Below are positions 7,068-14,334 of a stretch of DNA of 31,311 bases, piece after piece. Each line of letters starts with the position of its first letter. Position 1 is the stretch's first letter. The position numbers and the translations under genes were made by a program. The notes beneath the pieces are model-generated. The model saw only the letters and a program-made list of their open reading frames with translations. It searched no databases and had not been told where the DNA came from. Source of the stretch: QHXQ01 sp038322995 (GTDB lineage Bacteria; Acidobacteriota; Blastocatellia; Pyrinomonadales; Pyrinomonadaceae); assembly GCA_038322995.1 (NCBI GenBank), contig JBBQGM010000061.1:1-31311 (forward strand), in the 5' to 3' direction.

Positions 7068-8456
7068 GTGAACGAGACGAAAAACTTGTGGGGCGGGCGC
7101 TTCGTGGGCGCGACCGATGCGGGCTTCGCGGCCTTCAACCGTTCGTTCGGCTTCGACCGGCGTTTGTTCGCGGCCGACGTGCGCGCCAGCATCGGGCACG
7201 CAGCAGGACTGCGCGCCGCCGCAGTATTGACTGCCGACGAAGCGCAACAGATCACCGCCGGCTTAGAGACGCTGCTCACAGGCGCGGCTGCGGACGCGAA
7301 CTACTTCGACGCGCTTGACGCGGAGGACGTGCATTCGTTCATCGAGGCGCGGCTCGTCGCGCTCGTCGGCGATGCGGGGCGCAAGCTGCACACGGGGCGC
7401 AGTCGCAATGATCAGGTGGCGACCGCGTTGCGTCTCTGGCTGCGCGACGAGCTTGACGCTATCGCGGCGAGCGTGCGCGCGACGCAAGCGGCGTTGCTCG
7501 ATCTCGCGGAGGCGCACGCGGATGCGGTGCTGCCTGGCTACACGCATCTGCAACGCGCACAGCCCGTCCTCTGGGCGCATTGGTGTCTCGCCTACTTTGA
7601 AATGTTGACGCGTGACTGCGAGCGGCTCGCCGATGCGCGCCGCCGCACGAACGTGCTGCCGCTTGGCGCGGCGGCGTTGGCGGGCACAAGCTATCCGATT
7701 GATCGTGCGGCGGTCGCCCACGCGCTCGGCTTTGACACGGTGGCGCGTAATAGTCTCGACGCCGTGAGCGACCGCGATTTCTGCGTCGAGTTCACGGCGG
7801 CCGCCAGTCTCATCATGCTGCACCTGTCCCGGCTTGCCGAGGATATCATCCTGTATGCCACGAACGAGTTTGGCTTCATCGAATTGGGCGACGCCATCTC
7901 GACCGGCTCCAGCCTGATGCCGCAGAAGAAGAACCCGGACGCGATGGAACTGGTGCGCGGCAAGGCGGGGCGCGTCTTTGGTCACACAATGTCGTTACTC
8001 ACGACGTTGAAGGGCTTGCCGCTCGCTTACAACAAGGACATGCAGGAGGATAAGGAAGCAGTCTTCGACACGGCCGACACCGTGCGCGCCGCGCTCGACG
8101 TGACGACGACCGTGCTGCGCAACGTCCGCGTGCGCGCAGACGTGACGCGCGCCGCCGCCACGCGCGGCTACATGAACGCGACCGAGTTGGCCGACTATCT
8201 CGCGCGCAAAGGTCTGCCCTTCCGCCACGCGCACGAAGTCACGGGGCGCGTCGTGCTGCACGCCATCACGCGCGGCGTCGAGTTGCACGACCTCGCGCTC
8301 GCAGAGTTGCGCACGTTCTCGCCGCTCATCGAACAGGACGTATATGGCGCGCTCTCACTTGCGCAGACTCTTGCCACCAAGGCCCAGACCGGCGGCACCG
8401 CGCCCGCGCGCGTGGCGGAAGCCCTCCGCGCCGCGCACGCGTCGTTGCCCGCATGA
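7068..8456 (+). CDS. argH: argininosuccinate lyase
   Basis: The 462-aa enzyme cleaves argininosuccinate to arginine and fumarate, the last step of the pathway. The fumarase/aspartase superfamily signature GSSLMPQKKNPD is at residues 280-291 and contains the catalytic serine loop. HTGRSRNDQ (108-116) and GYTHLQRAQP (157-166, with the conserved histidine) are also present. The start is GTG at 7068 because GAGGAGG lies six bases upstream and the standard NLWGGRF begins shortly after. An upstream ATG at 6996 would translate the REP-like element and is rejected. It diverges from the argR operon and ends without a clear intrinsic terminator. Confidence 0.97.
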   Translation: MNETKNLWGGRFVGATDAGFAAFNRSFGFDRRLFAADVRASIGHAAGLRAAAVLTADEAQQITAGLETLLTGAAADANYFDALDAEDVHSFIEARLVALVGDAGRKLHTGRSRNDQVATALRLWLRDELDAIAASVRATQAALLDLAEAHADAVLPGYTHLQRAQPVLWAHWCLAYFEMLTRDCERLADARRRTNVLPLGAAALAGTSYPIDRAAVAHALGFDTVARNSLDAVSDRDFCVEFTAAASLIMLHLSRLAEDIILYATNEFGFIELGDAISTGSSLMPQKKNPDAMELVRGKAGRVFGHTMSLLTTLKGLPLAYNKDMQEDKEAVFDTADTVRAALDVTTTVLRNVRVRADVTRAAATRGYMNATELADYLARKGLPFRHAHEVTGRVVLHAITRGVELHDLALAELRTFSPLIEQDVYGALSLAQTLATKAQTGGTAPARVAEALRAAHASLPA

Positions 8457-8488
8457 TTAACTTCACTATGCGCCTGCGCCTCAGTCCA

Positions 8489-8641
8489 TCAGGGGCGTGG
8501 CCCGTCAAGCCGGGGAGAATCCGCCAGATAGGTCTTGACTAAGGAGGGGAGATCCCATATCGTGCTGCCCGCCTCAAGCAGCTCGTAGGCCCGCCCCGGA
8601 AACTCACACTCGCCCCGCGGCGCAGCCTCTTGAGTCTGCAT
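8489..8641 (-). CDS. possible 50-aa small protein
   Basis: In the spacer between argH and the next gene a short minus-strand ORF runs from ATG 8641 to TGA at 8489-8491. It encodes 50 residues with protein-like composition (FPGRAYELLEAGSTIWDLP and LVKTYLADSP) rather than the Arg/Ala-rich text typical of shadow frames here. No strong ribosome-binding site precedes the ATG, and I recognise no family. It could instead be the remnant of a longer gene. Confidence 0.35.
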   Translation of the reverse strand: MQTQEAAPRGECEFPGRAYELLEAGSTIWDLPSLVKTYLADSPRLDGPRP

Positions 8642-8712
8642 TCACGGCAGACAGTTTAACTGCTCTGACCTGACAACGCAGTTCCTGACCCTCATCTATA
8701 AGGAGAAGACCC

Positions 8713-9405
8713 ATGCGCTCACGACTCCTCTCGAACTTCAGCTACAGAACCAATCCGGTACTAACAATTACGTTCTGGGCATTGCTCGTACTGTGCCCGA
8801 CAGCGGCCCAAGCCGATGAAATCTCGATCTGGAACTTCAACGACTCGGACTTGCTGGTCGATCACGGCGCAGGCACGCTAACGACCGACTTCACGCTCAC
8901 CAACGTGATGTTTCTCAGCGGCTCCACGGTTAATGCCCGACAGGGCGACAGCGCCGGGTCGGCCCTCACCTTGCAGGGCGGCACCGGCAACGTGAACAAC
9001 GGGCGGAACATCACCTTTAACGTCAGCACCGCTGGCTTCAGCAACATCATTGTCACCTTCGCCAGCCAACGCACCAGCACCGGCTTCAACAGCAACCAGT
9101 TTCAATACAGCCTGGACGGCGTATCCTTTGTGAACTTCGGCGCGCCGTTCAACCCGGCCACGAGTTTCGGGCTGTTCACGTTTGATCTGAGCGGCGTCGC
9201 CGGGCTAAGCAACAATCCGCTCGCTGCCTTCCGCATCATCTTCAACGGGGCAACCACTGCCGCCGGCAACATCCGCATAGACAATCTGGTAGTGGAGGGC
9301 ACGCCCGCTGCCGTACCTGAACCGGTGGCGCTTTTGCTACTCGGTACCGGACTCAGCGGCGCGGCGTTGCGCTTGCGCAGACGGCGGCGCGGGGCAAACG
9401 GTTAG
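8713..9405 (+). CDS. secreted PEP-CTERM sorting-domain protein
   Basis: This 230-aa protein has a signal peptide (hydrophobic core ITFWALLVLCPT, likely cleavage after AQA near residue 34). A beta-rich, Asn/Thr/Ser-rich middle follows, suggesting an extracellular jelly-roll-like domain. The C-terminal sorting signal covers residues 201-230: VPEP, a hydrophobic helix with LLLLGTGLSG, then an arginine cluster. PEP-CTERM proteins are processed by an exosortase and often linked to exopolysaccharide or biofilm; no exosortase is in the window. AAGGAG lies seven bases before the ATG. Transcription probably ends at the two-way terminator downstream. Binding partner or enzymatic role unknown. Confidence 0.88.
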   Translation: MRSRLLSNFSYRTNPVLTITFWALLVLCPTAAQADEISIWNFNDSDLLVDHGAGTLTTDFTLTNVMFLSGSTVNARQGDSAGSALTLQGGTGNVNNGRNITFNVSTAGFSNIIVTFASQRTSTGFNSNQFQYSLDGVSFVNFGAPFNPATSFGLFTFDLSGVAGLSNNPLAAFRIIFNGATTAAGNIRIDNLVVEGTPAAVPEPVALLLLGTGLSGAALRLRRRRRGANG

Positions 9406-9443
9406 CCCAGCCAAGCCAGTCGGCGCGCGCGCACAACACAACA

Positions 9444-9552
9444 GCAAGGGGCGGGGGGGGGTGGGGGTAAAAAAAAAAGACACCCCCCCCAACAAACAAC
9501 TCTGTGGGGGTGTTTTTTTTATAAAACCACCCACCCCCCCCCCGCCCCTTGC
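9444..9552. terminator. nested two-way terminator built of homopolymer runs
   Basis: Between two convergent genes, an inner hairpin pairs CACCCCC (9481-9487) with GGGGGTG (9506-9512). It is flanked by ten A (9469-9478) on the left and eight T (9513-9520) on the right, so it reads as an intrinsic terminator on both strands. An outer pair of arms encloses it: GCAAGGGGC followed by nine G, T and GGG on the left (from 9444), and its complement with ten C on the right (ending 9552). The G runs could also form a G-quadruplex. Confidence 0.85.
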
Positions 9553-9572
9553 TTATTGGAGCATAGTTTTAG

Positions 9573-11210
9573 CTACCGTTTTACCTTCGAATCGACCGGG
9601 CGCGCGGGGCTGTCGGGCGGCGCGGCGGGGTCGCCGACGGCTTGCCCGGCGGGCGAGATGCCGTGTGCGGCCACTTCGTGCGCGATATGGCTCGCCCGGT
9701 CATGCTCCATGACGCTATGCCGCCGGCCATAGAGGAAGTAGATGAGCAAGCCAACCAGCAGCCAGATGATCAGCCGATACCAGTTTTCCGCCGGCAGCGA
9801 GAACATTAATAGCAGACAGGTCAGTATGCCGAGAATCGGCACGAGCGGGACGAGCGGGGCGCGGAAGGGACGCTTCGCGTTCGGGTTCGTCCGGCGCATG
9901 ACCAACACCGCGCCGCAGACGATGACGAAAGCGAACAACGTGCCGATGCTGGTCATCTCCGCCAGAATGCTCAAGGGGATGAAGCCGGCCATCGCCGCGA
10001 CAAAGAGACCCGTGAGGATCGTTGATTTCCAGGGGGTGCGAAACTTCGGATGGATGTCGCCGAAGAACCCTTTCGGGACGAGGCCGTCGCGGGCGAGCGC
10101 GAGCATCACACGCGGTTGGCTGAGCATCATCACAAGCAACACGGAAGTGATGCCCGTCATGGCCCCGGCGGCGACGAGGTACTGCATCCACGTCATACCG
10201 GCTTGCTTGAAGGCGTCCACGACGGGCGCGTCGATGTTGATCTTATTATAAGGCACCATCGCCGTCAGCACCGCCGCGACAGCGATATAGAGAATCGTAC
10301 AGATGATGAGCGACGCGATGATGCCGATGGGCACGTCGCGCGCAGGTTGTTTCGCTTCTTCCGAGTGGACGGAGACGGAATCGAAACCGATGTAGGCGAA
10401 GAAGATGATCGCCGCGCCCGCGAACATGCCTAGCGGCTCGCCGCCCTTGGCGGTCTGGCCAAAGACCGTATGCCCGAAGAAACTCACGCCTGTGTAACCA
10501 TACGGCGCGAACGGATGCCAGTTAGCCGTGCCATAGACAGTCGCGATCAAGTAGGTGCCGATGCCGATCACCATCAGCACAATGACGAGTTTGACGCCGA
10601 CCATGACCGCGTTGAAGCTGGCGCTCTCTTTGATGCCCTTGACGAGTACAATCGTGAGGAGGAACGTGATGAGCACGGCGGGCAGATCGAAGTATGAGCC
10701 GGTCGGGACGAACCCGGTGTGCGGGCAGCCATCGCCCACGCTCACACAATAATTGTACGGGGCCGTATGCAGGATAGTCGGCACGTGGAAGTTGAACAGC
10801 GGTGTGAACTCTTGAAAGTGCGCTGACCACCCGTGCGCGACCGTGGCCGAACCGACGGCATATTCGAGGATCAAATCCCAGCCGATGATCCACGCGAAGA
10901 GTTCGCCGAGCGTGGCGTAGGCGTAGGTGTAGGCCGAACCGGCCACCGGCACCATCGAAGCGAACTCCGCGTAGCAGAGCGCCGCAAAGACGCAGGCGAG
11001 ACCCGCCATCACAAACGAGAGCATCAACGCCGGCCCCGTGCGGTCATGCGCCGCTACTCCGGTCAGGATGAAGATGCCCGTGCCGATGATCGCGCCGACG
11101 CCTAGCGCCGTCAGTTGCACGGGACCCAGCACGCGATTCAAACGGTTGTCGCCTTCCGCTTCGGCGAGCAACATCGCGAGCGGTTTGGTTGCAAAGAGTC
11201 GACTTGCCAT
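9573..11210 (-). CDS. APC-superfamily amino acid permease, cationic amino acid transporter type
   Basis: This 545-aa integral membrane protein has about 12-13 hydrophobic segments. The family signature GVGAIIGTGIFILTG is in TM1, and TM6 has FFAYIGFDSVSVHSEEAKQP, the motif of the CAT/YfnA branch of APC transporters. A hydrophilic tail of about 45 residues follows the last helix. It should import or exchange amino acids with proton coupling; arginine, lysine or a broader range cannot be distinguished. It is on the same strand as a second APC permease 58 bp upstream and may be co-transcribed with it. The nearby arginine locus is suggestive only. Transcription probably ends at the two-way terminator. 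Confidence 0.9.
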   Translation of the reverse strand: MASRLFATKPLAMLLAEAEGDNRLNRVLGPVQLTALGVGAIIGTGIFILTGVAAHDRTGPALMLSFVMAGLACVFAALCYAEFASMVPVAGSAYTYAYATLGELFAWIIGWDLILEYAVGSATVAHGWSAHFQEFTPLFNFHVPTILHTAPYNYCVSVGDGCPHTGFVPTGSYFDLPAVLITFLLTIVLVKGIKESASFNAVMVGVKLVIVLMVIGIGTYLIATVYGTANWHPFAPYGYTGVSFFGHTVFGQTAKGGEPLGMFAGAAIIFFAYIGFDSVSVHSEEAKQPARDVPIGIIASLIICTILYIAVAAVLTAMVPYNKINIDAPVVDAFKQAGMTWMQYLVAAGAMTGITSVLLVMMLSQPRVMLALARDGLVPKGFFGDIHPKFRTPWKSTILTGLFVAAMAGFIPLSILAEMTSIGTLFAFVIVCGAVLVMRRTNPNAKRPFRAPLVPLVPILGILTCLLLMFSLPAENWYRLIIWLLVGLLIYFLYGRRHSVMEHDRASHIAHEVAAHGISPAGQAVGDPAAPPDSPARPVDSKVKR

Positions 11211-11268
11211 TCTTAGTCCTCCCGGAGATGTCCAACCAGCTTCAAACTTAAAAATGACAGACTAAATG

Positions 11269-12816
11269 TTATGACGTTGACTCGTGCGCCGCGCCTGCGC
11301 CGTCGTCGTGCATCGGCACGCCCACCCGTCGCCAGATGAAATAGACGGGGATGCCGGTCAGCACGATGACGAGACCGGGCCACGTCGTCGCTGTCTGATA
11401 GATAAAGAGCACGCAGAGGATCACGGCCGCGCCGACGACGTAGAGCGCGGGCACGACCGGATAGCCGAAAGCCTTGTAGGGCCGCTCCACGTCGGGTCGC
11501 TTCTTACGCAAGACGAAGATGCCGATGATCGTCAGAATGTAGAAGATGAGCGCGGCGCTGATGACGTAGTCGAGCAGGTTGCCGTAGAGATTGCCGTAAG
11601 CGACGTTGCCCGCCGCGTCCGTCGTCACCGTGCGCGGGAGTATCAGCACCGCCGCCCAGATGCCTTGAATGACCAAGCCCCACGCGGGCACGCGATTCTG
11701 GTTTAACTGCCCGGCGGAGCGGAAGAACAAGCCGTCGCGCGCCATCGCATAATAGGCGCGTGCGCCCGCGAGGATGAGGCCGTTGTTGCACCCGAAGGTC
11801 GAGACCATGATCGCCACCGCCATCACGGTCGCGCCAATGCCGGGGAAGATGACATTGGCGGTCTCGGATGCGACGCGGTCGCTCGGCGCGTTCTGGATCG
11901 CGGCGAACGGGAGCGCCGTCAAGTACGCGACGTTGGCAAGTAGGTAAAGCCCGATGACAAGGATCGTGCCGAGCGCGAGCGAGAGCGGGATGTTGCGGCG
12001 CGGGTTCTTCACCTCGCCGGCCGTGAACGTGATGTTGTTCCAGGCGTCGGCCGAGAAGAGCGAGTTGGTCTGCGCGACGCAGATGCCGACGAAGAGGCCG
12101 AAGGCGGTCGCGGCGGTCAAGCCTTGTCCCACATCTTGCAACGAGCCGCGCACAGTCCACATATCGCTGAAGTTGGCCGCGCCCGCGCCCGACTTCAAGC
12201 CGACGATGATGCCGAGCACGATGAGCGCGACGAGCGCGCCCGTCTTCGCCACGGTGAAGACGTTCTGCACGAGCTTGCCGAGTTTCAAGCCGCGCGTGTT
12301 CATGAAGGTCAAGAGCGCGATCAGTAGGAGACCGACGAGTTGCGCGGTCGAGAGCGAGAGGGCGTAGCCGCCGAGACGGATAGGCGCGATGAGATAGTTC
12401 TTCTCCGACACCCACGGCACGAGCACACCCGTATAGCGCGCGAAGCCGACCGCGACCGCCGCGATTGTGCCGGTTTGAATGACGAGAAATAAAGTCCAGC
12501 CGTAGAGAAAACCCCAGAGCGGCGAGAAGGCTTCGCGCAGATAGACGTATTGCCCGCCCGCCTTCGGCATCATCGCGGCCAACTCGCCATAGGAGAGCGC
12601 GGCCATCAACGTCAATAGGCCCGTGACCACCCAGACGACGAGCAACCAACCGGGCGAGCCGACCTGCCGCGCGATGATCGAGGAGACGATGAAAATGCCG
12701 GAGCCGATCATCGAGCCGGCCACGATCATCGTCGAATCGAGTAGTCCTAAGCCACGTATGAACCCTGTTTTCGCGTCTGCCCGGTCGTTGTCGGCACCGA
12801 GAGTCGTGTCCGCCAT
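11269..12816 (-). CDS. APC-superfamily amino acid permease, LAT/SteT-like type
   Basis: The protein has 515 aa from the ATG at 12816, preceded by a GGAG about nine bases away; the open frame extends to 12930 but that part lacks membrane-protein character. About 12 hydrophobic segments are visible. TM1 has IVAGSMIGSGIFIVSS, and LAAMMPKAGGQYVYLREAF after TM2 is typical of the LAT-like branch (SteT, YjeH relatives) of the APC superfamily. TM6 carries FGLFVGICVAQTNSLFSADAW, different from the CAT-type protein next door. It probably exchanges or takes up neutral amino acids. The two adjacent permeases belong to different subfamilies, so they are not a recent duplication. Confidence 0.9.
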   Translation of the reverse strand: MADTTLGADNDRADAKTGFIRGLGLLDSTMIVAGSMIGSGIFIVSSIIARQVGSPGWLLVVWVVTGLLTLMAALSYGELAAMMPKAGGQYVYLREAFSPLWGFLYGWTLFLVIQTGTIAAVAVGFARYTGVLVPWVSEKNYLIAPIRLGGYALSLSTAQLVGLLLIALLTFMNTRGLKLGKLVQNVFTVAKTGALVALIVLGIIVGLKSGAGAANFSDMWTVRGSLQDVGQGLTAATAFGLFVGICVAQTNSLFSADAWNNITFTAGEVKNPRRNIPLSLALGTILVIGLYLLANVAYLTALPFAAIQNAPSDRVASETANVIFPGIGATVMAVAIMVSTFGCNNGLILAGARAYYAMARDGLFFRSAGQLNQNRVPAWGLVIQGIWAAVLILPRTVTTDAAGNVAYGNLYGNLLDYVISAALIFYILTIIGIFVLRKKRPDVERPYKAFGYPVVPALYVVGAAVILCVLFIYQTATTWPGLVIVLTGIPVYFIWRRVGVPMHDDGAGAAHESTS

Positions 12817-13097
12817 AGTCCGCTCCGTTGCTCCTTCGGGGGCGTAAAGTGTCCGAGCGATTCGAGTGCCGGCTTTAATGCGAATGAATGAACGTGCTGC
12901 GCATGGCCCCGATAAGAGCGGGGGAAACAAGCCGCGAGACCATCGTACCAGCGCGTGCGCGCATTATACCGTTTTCGCTGCTTGTGTCTACCAAACAATC
13001 GCCGCGTGTGGGCAAGTCAAACCTTCCCCTTCTATCCGCCGCCCGCTCTGTGGCATACTCGCCGCACACGGACACAACTCAAACAGGGGGCACTCGG
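12817..13097. other. divergent spacer between permease and aldo/keto reductase
   Basis: This 281-bp gap must hold promoters for both directions. A short hairpin (CCCCG at 12907-12911, CGGGG at 12919-12923) is visible. CATACT at 13050-13055 could be a -10 element for the rightward gene. I see no gene; open frames here are shadow-like. Confidence 0.4.
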
Positions 13098-14039
13098 ATG
13101 AGTCGCAATAAATCCACCGGCGAGATTCCGCGCCGGCCGCTGGGCCGCACAGGCGTTGCAGTCTCCGCGCTGGCCTTGGGCGGTTCGCACATCGGCGAGG
13201 TCAAGACGAAGAAGGAGGCGATGCAGATCGTCCACGAGGCGATTGCCGCGGGCGTGACGTTCATGGACAACGCTTGGGAGTATCACGACGGCAAGAGCGA
13301 AGAGTGGATGGGCGACGCGCTGAAAGGGCGACGCCATGAAGTTTTTCTGATGACCAAGGTCTGCACGCACGGGCGCGACCGCAAGACGGCCATGCGTCAG
13401 CTTGAAGAGTCGCTGCGCCGCCTACGCACGGACTATCTCGACCTCTGGCAGATACACGAAACGATCTACGACAACGATCCCGATCTGCACTTCGCCAAAG
13501 GCGGTGTGATCGAAGCATTGCAGGCGGCACAACGCGCGGGCAAGGTGCGCTTCGTCGGCTTCACGGGCCACAAAGACCCGGCCATTCATCTAAAGATGCT
13601 CGCGCACGATTACCCGTTCGACACCGTGCAGATGCCGCTCAACTGCTTCGACGCTTCGTTTCGTAGTTTCGAGCAGCGCGTCTTGCCGGAATTGCACAAG
13701 CGCAACATCGCCCCGCTCGGCATGAAGAGCATGGGCGGCTCAGGCGACGCCATACGCAAGCGCGTCGTCACGGCCGCAGAGGCTTTGCGTTACGCGATGA
13801 GCCTACCCGTCGCCGCCACCGTCAGCGGCATCGACTCGCTGAAAGTCCTGCACCAGAACCTGCGCATCGCGCGCGACTTCACGCCAATGACCGCCGCCGA
13901 GATGCAGGCCCTGCGCGAGCATTGCGCCGAAGCTGCCGCCGACGGTCGCTTCGAGTTGTACAAGACATCGAAGAAGTTCGACGGCGAGCCGGGGCGCAAG
14001 CAGCACAAGTTCCCTGCCCAAGACGAACTCGCGGCGTGA
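13098..14039 (+). CDS. aldo/keto reductase
   Basis: This 313-aa protein of the aldo/keto reductase superfamily should reduce carbonyl substrates with NADPH in the cytoplasm. The catalytic tetrad is complete: D57, Y62, K87 (FLMTKV) and H120 (WQIHETI). The N-terminal RRPLGRTGVAVSALALGG is the typical entry strand. The start ATG at 13098 follows AGGGGG seven bases upstream; the frame is open further upstream to 12888 but without family similarity. There is no C-terminal ferredoxin domain. Its substrate is unknown and the neighbours do not suggest one. Confidence 0.92.
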   Translation: MSRNKSTGEIPRRPLGRTGVAVSALALGGSHIGEVKTKKEAMQIVHEAIAAGVTFMDNAWEYHDGKSEEWMGDALKGRRHEVFLMTKVCTHGRDRKTAMRQLEESLRRLRTDYLDLWQIHETIYDNDPDLHFAKGGVIEALQAAQRAGKVRFVGFTGHKDPAIHLKMLAHDYPFDTVQMPLNCFDASFRSFEQRVLPELHKRNIAPLGMKSMGGSGDAIRKRVVTAAEALRYAMSLPVAATVSGIDSLKVLHQNLRIARDFTPMTAAEMQALREHCAEAAADGRFELYKTSKKFDGEPGRKQHKFPAQDELAA

Positions 14040-14081
14040 ATCGGACAGATTAAGCCGTAGTTGAATGACATGCGGCCATGT

Positions 14082-14174
14082 TCACCGCCGCAGACGCAGA
14101 GGACACAGAGATAGCGCAGAGAGTTGCATGGTTTTTCTCTGCGCCCCTTTGCGTCCTCTGGATCTCCGCGGTGA
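14082..14174. repeat. imperfect palindromic repeat element after the aldo/keto reductase gene
   Basis: Left arm 14082-14122 (TCACCGCCGCAGACGCAGAG and on) and right arm 14136-14174 are imperfect inverted copies. An inner perfect stem (GCGCAGAGA/TCTCTGCGC) surrounds a loop with a T run. Sequences of this kind, reading roughly as CGCAGAGGACGCAGAG, are widespread non-coding palindromes in environmental genomes and are often mistranslated as small proteins. It could also help end transcription of the upstream gene. Confidence 0.7.
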
Positions 14175-14334
14175 CTAAAAACGTTGGTCAAATTCATCTA
14201 TTGAACCAACTCAACAGATTTGCCCGTCTGCCGGTAGCTGTGTTAGCTTGCCATTGGGTCTTGTCACCCTGCTCGCGCCCGGCGCGGCTGACGTTTACAC
14301 GCCAACCTCTGAACTGTCAGACCTGTTTTACCCC

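Noticed and set aside
9573..12816. The two permeases as a recent tandem duplication
   Set aside because: Their TM1 and TM6 motifs and lengths place them in different APC subfamilies.
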